A stretch of DNA of 64,000 nt, taken from the NCBI RefSeq assembly GCF_039652615.1, contig NZ_JBDJAC010000001.1:124001-188000 (forward strand), given 5' to 3'. Positions 25,993 through 35,009 of this stretch are shown here, piece by piece. Under the pieces are notes generated by a model. It did not search any database. It saw only the letters and a program-made list of their open reading frames with translations, and was not told where the DNA came from. The translations under genes were made by a program, and so were the position numbers. The number at the start of each line of letters is the position of its first letter. Within the stretch, counting starts at the first letter, position 1. Source of the DNA: Fulvimarina sp039652615. GTDB taxonomy: Bacteria; Pseudomonadota; Alphaproteobacteria; Rhizobiales; Rhizobiaceae.

Positions 25993-27207
25993 CTACTCTT
26001 CCCTCTTGCCCTTTTTGAACGGCGTGTGCCCTCCCAGAAGCTCGTTCATATGTTCGACCTCGGCGCGCTCGGCTTCCAGATAATCGGCGATGGCGGCGCG
26101 CAGGCCGGAGTGGCGGATGAAATGGGCCGAGTGGGTCGTCACCGGCTCGTAGCCGCGGGCGAGTTTGTGCTGCCCCTGAGCCCCGGCTTCGACGACGGTG
26201 AGACCATGCTCAATCGCGAAATCGATTGCCTGATGGTAGCAGACCTCGAAATGGAGGAAGGGGTGGTCTTCGATACAGCCCCAATTGCGACCATAGAGCC
26301 GGTCGGCACCGATGAAATTCAAGGCGCCGGCGATATATCGGCCTTCGCGCTTCGCCATGATCAGGAGCGTCCTGTCCGCCATCCGCTCGGTGACGAGCGA
26401 AAAGAAATGGCGGTTGAGATAGGGGCGGCCCCATTTGCGGGCCCCGGTATCCATATAGAACTCGTAGAAGGCGTCCCAGGCCTCCTCAGTGAGATCGGAC
26501 CCGGTCAACCAGACGATCTCGATGCCGTTTTCGACGGCCTTTGAACGCTCCTTGCGAAGATCCTTGCGCTTGCGCGAGGAGAGGGTGTCGAGGAAGTCCT
26601 GATAGGCGGAAAAGCCGCGATTGTAGAAGTGAAACTGCTGGTCGGTTCGGTGCAGCCAGTCGGCATTTTCCATGATCGCGCGGTCTTCCTCGCGCAGAAA
26701 CGTCGCGTGGGCAGAGGAGACGTTGGTCTGGTCGCAATAAGCTTCGATGCCCTGGATCAGACCGGCGCGAAAGATGTTCGCGTTCTCGCCATGGCCGACG
26801 AGAAGCCGTGGTCCGCCGGCGGGCGTGAAGGGCACCGACAACTGGAGCTTGGGATAGTATCGCCCGCCCGCCCGCTGGAAGGCATCCGCCCAACCGTAGT
26901 CGAAGACGTATTCGCCCTGACTGTGGGTCTTGGCATAGGCGGGCGCGATACCGCGAATGGTGCCGGCATCGTCCTCCAGGATCAGATGTTGCTGGAACCA
27001 GCCGGTCCGCTCGCCCACGCAGCCGGAATCTTCGAGTGCAGAAAGAAAGCCGTGGGAGAGAAACGGATTGGACGGACCGCGTGCTTCGTCGGCTAGGCTG
27101 GCGTCGTTTTCCGCCAGCCTGTTCCAGACAGCCTCATCGATCGCGTGGATGTCGTCCACGACCCGAAGGCTCAAGGAGACGGCGTCTTGGCGTGCGGCTT
27201 CGGTCAT
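25993..27207 (-). CDS. FemAB-like acetyltransferase (PF04339, DUF482 type)
   Basis: The 404-residue cytoplasmic protein has a tandem GNAT-like fold. Recognisable family segments are NPFLSHGFLSALEDSG, EYVFDYGWADAF, the RKRKDLRKER basic stretch, TGARKWGRPYLN, and near the end VEAGAQGQHKLARGYEP followed by THSAHFI. The family is loosely called peptidogalycan biosynthesis / FemAB-like, but the substrate is unknown. ATG 27207 is preferred over 27252. It is the last gene of a ridA-GDPD-FemAB-like minus-strand group, 61 bases after the GDPD stop. Confidence 0.9.
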   Translation of the reverse strand: MTEAARQDAVSLSLRVVDDIHAIDEAVWNRLAENDASLADEARGPSNPFLSHGFLSALEDSGCVGERTGWFQQHLILEDDAGTIRGIAPAYAKTHSQGEYVFDYGWADAFQRAGGRYYPKLQLSVPFTPAGGPRLLVGHGENANIFRAGLIQGIEAYCDQTNVSSAHATFLREEDRAIMENADWLHRTDQQFHFYNRGFSAYQDFLDTLSSRKRKDLRKERSKAVENGIEIVWLTGSDLTEEAWDAFYEFYMDTGARKWGRPYLNRHFFSLVTERMADRTLLIMAKREGRYIAGALNFIGADRLYGRNWGCIEDHPFLHFEVCYHQAIDFAIEHGLTVVEAGAQGQHKLARGYEPVTTHSAHFIRHSGLRAAIADYLEAERAEVEHMNELLGGHTPFKKGKREE

Positions 27208-27268
27208 GAGAAATGAGATATGCGGAGGGCCGCGGCGCGGCAACCGCTTCAAATGGCCTCGGCCTCAC

Positions 27269-28012
27269 TTATCCGGGATTTTCGGAAGCGGGCAGATAGG
27301 TCTCGAAGGTGATCTGGTCGCAATGGGCAAGGGCGCTGCGAGCCTCATCATCGGAGCGGATCGTCCAGCAAAGAACCGGTATACCGCGCTTGCGCAGCCC
27401 ATCGGTGAAGCCGTTGGGCAGGTGCTGGTGGTCATAGGATACGAAGTCGACGCCGTTCTTCGCGACCTCTTCGTGTTCATGAATCGCCTTAACGTCATTG
27501 CCCTCGGCAGTGAGCCCGACGGGCCGATCGCCAATCATCCGGCGGCATGTTTCGACCAGCAAGGGGTCGAAGCTCATGAGCGCGGCAGAGCCGTCATAGG
27601 CAGCGAGACATTTCGCGACCGCCGCAACGAAGAGCTCGCTGTCGGTCGCCGCATTGCTCTTCAGCTCGATAAGCAGCGGCACGCGGCCCGCTACTAGCCC
27701 CAGAAACCCGTCGAAGGTCGGAATCCTCTCAGCGGTCTCACAGAGATTGAACTGCGCAAGGTCGGCGGCGTCCATAGAGCTGACCAAGCTGTCGTGACCG
27801 GTCAGCCGTGTCAGGTCGTCGTCGTGGAAAACCAGCGGTATGCCGTCACGCGATAGCTGGAGATCGCATTCGATGCCGTATCCTTCGGCGATCGCGCGAT
27901 TGGCCGCCGCGCAGGAATTTTCCGGGATGGCGCGATTGCCGTCATGAAGAGCGCGATGGGCAAAGGGGCGCGCCGTCAACCACCCAGGCGCCCCCGTTTC
28001 GGTGCTGCTCAT
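27269..28012 (-). CDS. Glycerophosphodiester phosphodiesterase
   Basis: The 247-residue protein has the GDPD TIM-barrel motifs: FAHRALHD with the catalytic HR, IPENSCAA, GIECDLQLSRDGIPLVFHDDDL with metal-binding Glu/Asp and the second catalytic His, and LLIELK. It splits glycerophosphodiesters into glycerol-3-phosphate and an alcohol. No signal peptide is seen, so it is cytoplasmic. The start codon overlaps the ridA stop (ATGA), so the two are translationally coupled. The frame is open far upstream through ridA, but that part is out-of-frame shadow. Confidence 0.93.
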   Translation of the reverse strand: MSSTETGAPGWLTARPFAHRALHDGNRAIPENSCAAANRAIAEGYGIECDLQLSRDGIPLVFHDDDLTRLTGHDSLVSSMDAADLAQFNLCETAERIPTFDGFLGLVAGRVPLLIELKSNAATDSELFVAAVAKCLAAYDGSAALMSFDPLLVETCRRMIGDRPVGLTAEGNDVKAIHEHEEVAKNGVDFVSYDHQHLPNGFTDGLRKRGIPVLCWTIRSDDEARSALAHCDQITFETYLPASENPG

Positions 28013-28491
28013 TTCAGTTCGAACAGGGCTTCGATTTCGACCGGGGCATCCAGAGGAAGGCAGGGGACTCCGACCGCCGAACGGGAATGACGCCCGATAT
28101 CGCCGAGAATCTCGACCATGAAATCGGATGCACCATTCGCGACCTTGTGCTGCTCGGTGAAGGCCGGGTCGCTCGCGACGAAAACGGTGAGCTTCAGGAG
28201 GCGGCCGATCCGGTCCCAATCGCCGTCTATGGCGGCTTTCGCCTGTGCCAGGATGTTGATCGCGCAGAGCTTGGCGGCCTTCTGGCCGTCTTCGAGCGAG
28301 ATCTGGGCCCCGAGCTTGCCGAGCATCGGGAGCGAGCCGCCTTCGAGCGGGAGCTGGCCCGAGGTCTGCAGCAGAGACCCGAAGGTCACGAAGGGCACGT
28401 AGTTCGCAGCCGGTGCGGCCGCCTGCGGAAGGGTGATACCGGCTTGCGTCAACCGCGTTTCGATATTGTGGGACATTCCTGAAGCATCCAT
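28009..28491 (-). CDS. RidA-family (YjgF/YER057c/UK114) protein
   Basis: The 160-residue protein contains the Rid fold: LLQTSGQLPL, INILAQAKAAIDGDWDRIG, KLTVFVASDPAF and the C-terminal RSAVGVPCLPLDAPVEIEALF, which has the arginine used by RidA to deaminate reactive enamine / imine intermediates. Whether it has that activity cannot be stated from sequence. ATG 28491 has a GGGA site; ATG 28476 (MSHNIETRL) is an alternative. It is the first gene of the group and diverges from eipB. Confidence 0.9.
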   Translation of the reverse strand: MDASGMSHNIETRLTQAGITLPQAAAPAANYVPFVTFGSLLQTSGQLPLEGGSLPMLGKLGAQISLEDGQKAAKLCAINILAQAKAAIDGDWDRIGRLLKLTVFVASDPAFTEQHKVANGASDFMVEILGDIGRHSRSAVGVPCLPLDAPVEIEALFELK

Positions 28492-28595
28492 CTGTTGTCC
28501 CGAAGGCTGGGACTGTATGAATGGAGCCTTCGGGCGATCTGCGAAAGTCCCGATGGCCTAGCCGAATGGCGCGAGACACGAAAGAGCCCAGACGA

Positions 28596-29465
28596 ATGAC
28601 GAGACTGAAGTTGCGACCGTCTTCGACAGCCCTCGCGGCAGCAGCGGCGCTTTGTGCCTTGCCGGTCTCCGTTTCGGCCATGGAGCTTTTCCCGCACAGG
28701 GCGGTCTACGATCTCGCCTCGAGCGGACAGTCGAGCTCGGATTTCGACTCGATCGACGGTCGCATCGTGGTCGAGGTCAAGCATGACAGCTGCGATGCCT
28801 ATGAGCTCGAATATCGGTTCGTCGCCCGGTTTCTCGGCAATCAGGAACTGATCGTCGTCGATCAGCAGATCGAACTCGACGAGGCGATCGACGGCAAGAC
28901 GCTGGAATTCTCCAACGTCTCGACGGTGGATGGCCTCAAGGATCAGGCTTCCATCGGCAAGGCGGTAACGGGCGACGGCAAGACCGAGGTCCGCTACGAC
29001 CAGCCCTCTGACAAGACCGTGGAGATCGGTGCCGCATCCTTCCCGATCTCGCACACGCGCAATCTCATCGAGGCGGCGAAGAACGGCGAATTCATCTACG
29101 AGGCGCAGATCTTCGACGGCGATCCCGAGGCCGAGAAGCAGACCCGGTCGACATCGATCATCTCGGATATGCCCGATCGTCAGGAGGGCGCTGGCGAAGA
29201 AGCCGCCGGGGAAGGTGGCACGGAAGACAAGCCGGGCAGCGAAATCCTGGGCGGCCTGAAGAAGTGGCGCATCAGCGAAGCCTATTACGACAAAACGGGC
29301 GATGCCGATTCTGAACCGGACTTCTCAACCAGCTATACGCTCTACGAGAACGGCGTCTCGGACGCCCTTACGATGAACTTCGACGGCTACAGCCTGAGCG
29401 GGTCGATCAGTGAATTCACGCCGCTCCAGTCGGCCGACTGCTCCGACAAGCCGGTTGAAAACTAG
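28596..29465 (+). CDS. eipB: EipB-family (DUF1849) periplasmic protein
   Basis: The 289-residue protein has a signal peptide (MTRLKLRPSSTALAAAAAL, cut near VSAME) and a DUF1849 domain. In Brucella EipB forms a periplasmic beta-spiral stabilised by one disulfide and is needed for envelope integrity. Here only two cysteines occur in the mature part (DSCDAYE early, SADCSDK at the end), as expected for that disulfide. Family segments such as FPHRAVYDL, DGRIVVEV and FPISHTRNLIEAA are present. An acidic Gly/Glu-rich loop sits around residues 195-220. ATG 28596 gives the proper signal peptide. rpsB follows after 192 bases. Confidence 0.88.
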   Translation: MTRLKLRPSSTALAAAAALCALPVSVSAMELFPHRAVYDLASSGQSSSDFDSIDGRIVVEVKHDSCDAYELEYRFVARFLGNQELIVVDQQIELDEAIDGKTLEFSNVSTVDGLKDQASIGKAVTGDGKTEVRYDQPSDKTVEIGAASFPISHTRNLIEAAKNGEFIYEAQIFDGDPEAEKQTRSTSIISDMPDRQEGAGEEAAGEGGTEDKPGSEILGGLKKWRISEAYYDKTGDADSEPDFSTSYTLYENGVSDALTMNFDGYSLSGSISEFTPLQSADCSDKPVEN

Positions 29466-29657
29466 GCGAGCACAGATCATATGAGGATCGTGTTTCGGTA
29501 GCTTCGCGTCTTGCCTTCTCGGCCAGGATGGGTTACCGGCGCGCTCATTCCACACACGGGAACGGATTTTCGCGTGCTCCAGAAAGGGCCGTTGAATTCC
29601 ACCGGTGGCGATTTCTCGCTTCTCCCGTGCCAGGTCAAACCGGAAAAGGCAGGATAA

Positions 29658-30512
29658 ATGGCACTTCCAGAATATTCCATGCGTCAGCTTCTCGAAGCCG
29701 GCGTTCACTTCGGTCACCAGACACATCGCTGGAACCCGAAAATGGCACCGTATATCTTCGGCGCCCGTAACAACATTCACATCCTTGATCTCGCGCAGAC
29801 GGTTCCACTTCTGCACCGCGCCCTGCAGGCCGTGTCCGACACGGTTGCGCGCGGTGGACGCGTTCTGTTCGTCGGCACCAAGCGCCAGGCCTCCGACATC
29901 ATCGCGGACGCGGCCCAGCGCTCGGCCCAGTACTACGTGAACGCCCGCTGGCTCGGCGGCATGATGACGAACTGGAAGACGATCTCCCATTCGATCAAGC
30001 GCCTTCGCACGCTCGACGAACTTCTGGCCGGTGAAGCCCAGGGCTTCACGAAGAAGGAGCGTCTGACGCTGACCCGCGAGCGCGACAAGCTCGAAACCGC
30101 GCTCGGCGGCATCCGCGATATGGGCGGTGTGCCGGACATGATGTTCATCATCGACACCAACAAGGAGTCGATCGCGATCGACGAAGCGCGCCGCCTCGGT
30201 ATTCCTGTGGTCGCCGTCGTCGATTCGAACTGTGATCCCGCGCGCGTCGACTACCCGATCCCGGGCAATGACGATGCCTCCCGTGCGATTGCGCTTTACT
30301 GCGACCTGATCGCGCGCGCCGCCGTTGACGGTATCGCTCGCCAGCAGGGCGACACGGGCATGGATATCGGCGAGATGGAAGACGCGCCGGTCGAGGTTCT
30401 TGAAGAGGTCAAGACCGAAGCCGACGTTTCGGCCGAACAGCCGGGCGAAGCTGCCGCCGAGAACCAGCCGGTCGGCCAGGCCGCCCAGACGGCCGCCACT
30501 CCGGCGCCGTAA
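29658..30512 (+). CDS. rpsB: 30S ribosomal protein S2
   Basis: The 284-residue S2 protein sits on the back of the 30S subunit and is needed for S1 binding. Conserved segments MLEAGVHFGHQTHRWNPKM (here starting RQLLEAGVHFGHQ), FVGTKRQA, RWLGGMMTNW and VVAVVDSNCDP are intact. A C-terminal extension of about 40 residues (Glu/Ala/Pro-rich) is longer than in E. coli and is usual in alphaproteobacteria. It opens the translation / envelope block, followed by tsf after a strong hairpin. Confidence 0.98.
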   Translation: MALPEYSMRQLLEAGVHFGHQTHRWNPKMAPYIFGARNNIHILDLAQTVPLLHRALQAVSDTVARGGRVLFVGTKRQASDIIADAAQRSAQYYVNARWLGGMMTNWKTISHSIKRLRTLDELLAGEAQGFTKKERLTLTRERDKLETALGGIRDMGGVPDMMFIIDTNKESIAIDEARRLGIPVVAVVDSNCDPARVDYPIPGNDDASRAIALYCDLIARAAVDGIARQQGDTGMDIGEMEDAPVEVLEEVKTEADVSAEQPGEAAAENQPVGQAAQTAATPAP

Positions 30513-30598
30513 TAAGCCCGACGCCTTCGAGGCGTACGCTTTCAGGCGTGGCGGGTGGCCTCGGTGACGAGGAACTGCCCGCTGCGACTTTATCTTTC

Positions 30599-30630
30599 GG
30601 CGCACCCGTTTCCACTAAACGCGGTGCGCC
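30599..30630 (+). terminator. Intercistronic hairpin between rpsB and tsf (possible attenuator)
   Basis: GGCGCACCCGTTT pairs with AAACGCGGTGCGCC over 13 bp with one bulged C and a CCACT loop, followed by ATTCTTATC. It lies 27 bases before the tsf ATG. In E. coli the rpsB-tsf gap also carries an attenuator; a partial terminator or processing site is the likely role here. Confidence 0.65.
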
Positions 30631-30657
30631 ATTCTTATCGACGTGAAGGACAACGAG

Positions 30658-31581
30658 ATGGCCATTACCGCTTCCATGGTGAAAGAGCTGCGCGAGAAGA
30701 CCGGCGCAGGCATGATGGACTGCAAGACCGCGCTGAACGAGACGAACGGCGATATGGAGGCCGCGATCGACTGGCTGCGCGCGAAGGGCATTGCGAAGGC
30801 TGACAAGAAGTCTTCCCGCACCGCCGCTGAAGGCCTGATCGGCGTCGCCTCGAAGGACGGCACCGCCGTTGTCGTCGAAGTGAATTCCGAGACCGACTTC
30901 GTTGCGCGCAACGATGCGTTTCAGACGCTCGTCCGTAACGTTGCCGCGGTCGCCCTTTCGACCGACGGCACGGTCGAAGCCGTTTCGAATGCCGGTTACC
31001 CGGATGGAGACAAGTCGGTCGGCGACACGATCAAGGATCTGATCGGCACCATCGGCGAGAACATGCAGCTCCGTCGTTCGGCCCAGCTGACCGCCGTCGA
31101 CGGTGCGGTTGCGACCTACATCCACAACCAGGTCGCTGACGGTGTCGGCAAGCTGGGCGTGCTGGTCGCGATCGAGACCGATGGCGACAAGGAAAAGATG
31201 GCGGCCTTCGGTCGTCAGGTTGCGATGCATGTTGCTGCGACCAACCCGCTGGCGCTTTCACCGGATCAGGTCGACGCCGAAACCGCCGAGCGTGAGAAGG
31301 CGATCTTCTCCGACCAGGCGCGCCAGTCCGGCAAGCCCGAGAACATCATCGAGAAGATGGTCGAAGGCCGGATGCGCAAGTTCTACGAGGAGGTTGCCCT
31401 CCTGAAGCAGAACTTCGTCATCAATCCCGACCTCACGGTCGAGAAGGCGCTCGAGGAAGCCGCCAAGGACGCTGGCGGTACCGCGAAGATCACCGGCTAT
31501 GTGCGCTTTGCCCTTGGTGAAGGTGTCGAGCGCGAAGAAAGTGACTTCGCCGCCGAAGTGGCGGCTGCCGCCGGCCACTGA
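30658..31581 (+). CDS. tsf: Elongation factor Ts
   Basis: The 307-residue factor exchanges GDP for GTP on EF-Tu. The N-terminal UBA-like region KELREKTGAGMMDCKTAL and the core TDFVARND region, which contacts EF-Tu, are conserved. The later VEKALEE and FALGEGVE segments end the protein normally. ATG 30658 has GAAGGA ahead of it; the ATG-less extension to 30643 is not needed. It follows rpsB and precedes pyrH as usual. Confidence 0.98.
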   Translation: MAITASMVKELREKTGAGMMDCKTALNETNGDMEAAIDWLRAKGIAKADKKSSRTAAEGLIGVASKDGTAVVVEVNSETDFVARNDAFQTLVRNVAAVALSTDGTVEAVSNAGYPDGDKSVGDTIKDLIGTIGENMQLRRSAQLTAVDGAVATYIHNQVADGVGKLGVLVAIETDGDKEKMAAFGRQVAMHVAATNPLALSPDQVDAETAEREKAIFSDQARQSGKPENIIEKMVEGRMRKFYEEVALLKQNFVINPDLTVEKALEEAAKDAGGTAKITGYVRFALGEGVEREESDFAAEVAAAAGH

Positions 31582-31607
31582 GGCGGTCGGAAAATCGATG
31601 AATTCCT

Positions 31608-31640
31608 GAAGGGCGTCCGCTTCACAAGCGGGCGCCCTTC
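31608..31640 (+). terminator. Long hairpin between tsf and pyrH
   Basis: A 15-bp stem (GAAGGGCGTCCGCTT with AAGCGGGCGCCCTTC, one G-U) closes a 3-base CAC loop 27 bases after tsf. No T-run follows, so it may be an mRNA stabiliser or processing site rather than a full terminator. Confidence 0.55.
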
Positions 31641-31780
31641 CTGTATCGCAAGGGCCGTTTCGTGCGGTGTCGCCGTGCGGCACACGAAATCACTGCGGCC
31701 TCCCGTCATAGGGTACGGAGTTCCCTTCCGGTGACAATTCCGGCAGCGGACCCCCAGAGCCAGCGCGAGCGAGTTTGAAT

Positions 31781-32500
31781 ATGGCGTCAAGCATCAGATA
31801 TCGACGGATTCTCCTGAAAGTATCCGGCGAAGCATTGATGGGCGACCAGGGATTCGGCATCGACGTTTCCGTCGCCGATCGCATAGCAGCCGACATCCGC
31901 GAAGCGCGCGAGCTCGGCGTCGACATCTCGATCGTCATCGGTGGGGGAAACATCTTCCGCGGCGTCGCCGTGGCATCGAAGGGCGGCGACCGCGTCACCG
32001 GCGACCACATGGGTATGCTGGCGACGGTGATCAACGCGCTCGCTCTGAGAACATCGCTGGTGAAGCTGGGTGTCGATGCGGTGGTTCTGTCGGCGATCGC
32101 GATGCCAGAGATCTGCGAGAGCTTCTCGCAGCTGAAGGCCCTGGCCCACCAGGCTGCGGGCCGCGTGGTCATCTTCGCGGGCGGGACGGGCAATCCCTTC
32201 TTTACCACTGATTCGGCGGGTGCCTTGCGTGCTGCTGAAATGGGTGCCGCCGCCTTGTTCAAGGCGACACAGGTCGACGGCATCTATTCCGCCGATCCGA
32301 AGAAGGTGCCCGATGCCGAGCGCTACGAGCATCTGACCCATGACGACGTCCTTCAGCAGGGGCTTGCCGTCATGGATGTCGCTGCAGTGGCGCTGACGCG
32401 CGAAAACAAGATACCGATCGTCGTCTTCTCGATCCACGAGAAGGGCGAGCTGGCGAAGATTTTGTCAGGGGGAGGGCGCTCCACCATCGTCAGCGACTGA
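31781..32500 (+). CDS. pyrH: UMP kinase
   Basis: The 239-residue hexameric kinase phosphorylates UMP to UDP in pyrimidine synthesis. Family motifs RRILLKVSGEALMG, VIGGGNIFRG, RVTGDHMGMLAT and GTGNPFFTTDSAGALRA are complete. ATG 31781 gives the usual N-terminus; a TTG two codons earlier is ignored. frr follows after 47 bases. Confidence 0.98.
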   Translation: MASSIRYRRILLKVSGEALMGDQGFGIDVSVADRIAADIREARELGVDISIVIGGGNIFRGVAVASKGGDRVTGDHMGMLATVINALALRTSLVKLGVDAVVLSAIAMPEICESFSQLKALAHQAAGRVVIFAGGTGNPFFTTDSAGALRAAEMGAAALFKATQVDGIYSADPKKVPDAERYEHLTHDDVLQQGLAVMDVAAVALTRENKIPIVVFSIHEKGELAKILSGGGRSTIVSD

Positions 32501-32547
32501 CAGGGCGGCAGCAACCTTCGAACGAGAATGGACATGGGAGCGGCGCG

Positions 32548-33105
32548 ATGGCCGATTTTGACTTCGACGATCTGAAACGACGCATGGATGGCGCGATTCA
32601 GTCTTTCAAGAGCGATCTGGCCGGACTTCGCACCGGTCGTGCCTCGCCGAACCTGCTCGATCCCGTCATGGTCGAAGCCTACGGTTCGCAGATGCCGATC
32701 AATCAGGTCGCCAATATCTCTGTTCCGGAGCCACGCCTCGTCAGCGTGACGGTTTGGGACAAGCAAATGGTTGGTAAAGTCGAGCGGGCTATTCGCGAGA
32801 GCAATCTCGGTCTCAATCCGGTGACCGACGGAACGACCCTGCGTATTCCGCTGCCTGAGCTCAACGAGCAGCGGCGCAAGGAACTGGTGAAGGTTGCCCA
32901 GCAATATGCCGAGCAGGCCAAGGTTGCGGTCCGCCACGTCAGGCGTGACGGCATGGACAGCCTGAAGAAGATGGAGAAGGACGGCGACATCGGCCAGGAC
33001 GATAATCGGCAGATGTCCGAGCAGGTCCAGAAGATGACAGACGACGCCGTGAGCGAGATCGACAAGACACTCGCCACGAAGGAACAAGAGATCATGCAGG
33101 TCTAG
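32548..33105 (+). CDS. frr: Ribosome recycling factor
   Basis: The 185-residue factor splits post-termination ribosomes with EF-G. The three-helix-bundle segments LAGLRTGRASPNLLD, the central beta-domain IRIPLPELNEQRRKELVK (here LRIPLPELNEQRRKEL) and the C-terminal EIDKTLATKEQEIMQV are conserved. It lies between pyrH and uppS in the standard order. Confidence 0.98.
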   Translation: MADFDFDDLKRRMDGAIQSFKSDLAGLRTGRASPNLLDPVMVEAYGSQMPINQVANISVPEPRLVSVTVWDKQMVGKVERAIRESNLGLNPVTDGTTLRIPLPELNEQRRKELVKVAQQYAEQAKVAVRHVRRDGMDSLKKMEKDGDIGQDDNRQMSEQVQKMTDDAVSEIDKTLATKEQEIMQV

Positions 33106-33160
33106 CAGGTCCTTAAGAGACCGCAGACGGCCTGAGCGAAACCGGGAAGGATCGAGCCCC

Positions 33161-33877
33161 GTGCGACATCCACGACACATCGCCATCATCATGGACGGCA
33201 ATGGACGCTGGGCGCGGGCGCGGGGGCTGCCGCGCAGCGTCGGCCACCGCCGTGGGGTGGAGGCTGTGCGGGCAACCGTGAGAGCGGCAGGCGAACTGGG
33301 TGTCGATTACCTCACCCTGTTCGCTTTCTCCTCCGAGAACTGGAGTCGTCCCCCGGAAGAGGTCGACGAGCTTCTCGGGCTCTTGAAGATGTTCATCCGT
33401 CGGGATCTCGCCGATCTCCACAAGGAGGGTGTCCGTGTCCGGATCGTCGGGGCGCGTGACAATCTTCAGCCGGATATACGGTCTTTGCTCGAGGAGGCCG
33501 AAAATCTGACTCAGCACAATGACCGTCAGACGCTCATCGTCGCCTTCAACTACGGGGCTCGCGATGAGATTGCCCGGGCGATGAAGGCGATCGCATGCAA
33601 GGTCGCCGCCGGCGAGCTCGACGCGAATGCAATCGATGACCGGGCTGTTACCGCTCATCTCGATACCGCCGGCATTCCCGATCCCGATCTGATCATCCGC
33701 ACCAGCGGCGAAATCCGACTCTCGAACTTCCTGCTCTGGCAGGCCGCTTATTCCGAATTCGTCTTCATGCCGATGAACTGGCCGGAATTCGGCAAGGAGG
33801 CTCTCGAAGCGGCAATCGGCGAATATGCCTCGCGCGACAGGCGGTTCGGGGGATTGTCCCGCGAAATCGCATCCTAA
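33161..33877 (+). CDS. uppS: Undecaprenyl diphosphate synthase (cis-prenyltransferase)
   Basis: The 238-residue enzyme condenses isopentenyl-PP onto farnesyl-PP to make the C55 carrier for peptidoglycan and polysaccharides. The P-loop-like IIMDGNGRWA, TLFAFSSENW, and the RTSGEIRLSNFLLWQ / YSEF segment are present. The start is GTG 33161 with GGAAGGA upstream. cdsA starts 10 bases after the stop. Confidence 0.97.
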   Translation: MRHPRHIAIIMDGNGRWARARGLPRSVGHRRGVEAVRATVRAAGELGVDYLTLFAFSSENWSRPPEEVDELLGLLKMFIRRDLADLHKEGVRVRIVGARDNLQPDIRSLLEEAENLTQHNDRQTLIVAFNYGARDEIARAMKAIACKVAAGELDANAIDDRAVTAHLDTAGIPDPDLIIRTSGEIRLSNFLLWQAAYSEFVFMPMNWPEFGKEALEAAIGEYASRDRRFGGLSREIAS

Positions 33878-33887
33878 TTGATACTGG

Positions 33888-34742
33888 ATGGCCGAGCTGC
33901 TCAACCGCCTCAAGGCGATCAAGACCTGGGGCGATCTCAAATCGCGTGTCCTGTCAGCGATTCTTCTGATCATTCTTGTCGTCGTTCTGACCATTTTCGG
34001 CGGCTTCCCGTTCCGGATCCTGTGTGCCGTCATCGGCGTCATCGTCTTCGACGAGTGGTCGCGCATGACCCGGTCGTCGCGGCGGGCCGGACCGATCCAT
34101 CCGTTCGCGAAGCGCTGCCTCTATCTCACGCTGCTTCTGTTTCTCTTCGGGCTCAACGGATTTGCGATTGCGGTTCTCGCCGCCGGCATGGCCTTCATCG
34201 CCTTTGTCGATCGCTTTGAGCGACGCGCGATGTGGACGCTCGGCGGCCTTCTCTATGCTGCGCTCGCCTCGCTGCCCCTCGGCTTTCTGCGATCCGATGA
34301 TCTGACCGGGCTTATCGCGCTCGGCTTCGTCGCGGTTGTCGTCTGGGCGACGGACATCTTCGCCTATTTCACGGGCCGTAGCATTGGTGGACCGAAGCTG
34401 ATGCGGTCGGTCTCGCCCAACAAGACGATTTCCGGTGCGCTCGGCGGGCTGGCGGCAGGCGTGATTTTCGCCGCCATCTATCTGGCCATCTTTGCGCCGC
34501 AGGTGAATTTTGCCCTTCTGGCGCTCGCGTCGGGTCTTTCGGTTCTCGGCCAGTGCGGCGATCTCTTCGAATCGTGGATCAAGCGACGGTTCGGCGTGAA
34601 GGACGCAGGTCGCATTATCCCGGGGCACGGGGGCGTCATGGACCGAATCGACGCACTGATCTTCGCCGCATCCGCTGCTTTTCTCGTCGGTGCCCTGAAC
34701 GGCCACTTTTTCGAGCCCGCGCTCGGCCTTTTCAGCCGGTAA
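33888..34742 (+). CDS. cdsA: Phosphatidate cytidylyltransferase
   Basis: The 284-residue inner-membrane enzyme converts phosphatidic acid and CTP to CDP-diacylglycerol. It has about eight spans and the C-terminal family signature: SPNKTISGALGGL, then SWIKRRFGVKDAGRIIPGHGG and MDRIDAL. It follows uppS closely. In many relatives dxr comes next; here it does not (see findings). Confidence 0.96.
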   Translation: MAELLNRLKAIKTWGDLKSRVLSAILLIILVVVLTIFGGFPFRILCAVIGVIVFDEWSRMTRSSRRAGPIHPFAKRCLYLTLLLFLFGLNGFAIAVLAAGMAFIAFVDRFERRAMWTLGGLLYAALASLPLGFLRSDDLTGLIALGFVAVVVWATDIFAYFTGRSIGGPKLMRSVSPNKTISGALGGLAAGVIFAAIYLAIFAPQVNFALLALASGLSVLGQCGDLFESWIKRRFGVKDAGRIIPGHGGVMDRIDALIFAASAAFLVGALNGHFFEPALGLFSR

Positions 34743-35009
34743 CGATTTTGAAGAGCCTCCAGTATCTTTAGAAAACGGCTCATTGGCGCAATCGAATTTT
34801 ACGCCGCGATGATATAGGCAAGGGCCAGATGCGGGGTGCGGGCGCTTCTGGCTGGTATTCCCCGTCTTTCGTCTGGATGCGTCGAGACCTGACGGGCATG
34901 GTCATGATGCTGGCCAGTTTCGGGCTTTAAACCTTCGCCGACAGGATGTGACGCTCTTGCGCGTTTATCCCTCAAGTCTCGGCTCATACGCGATCATGAG
35001 GTAACGTCG
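34743..35009. other. Gene-free gap between cdsA and rseP
   Basis: These 267 bases hold no ORF with similarity or a convincing ribosome-binding site on either strand. Related genomes often have dxr at this place. No dxr remnant is recognisable in any frame. Confidence 0.6.
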
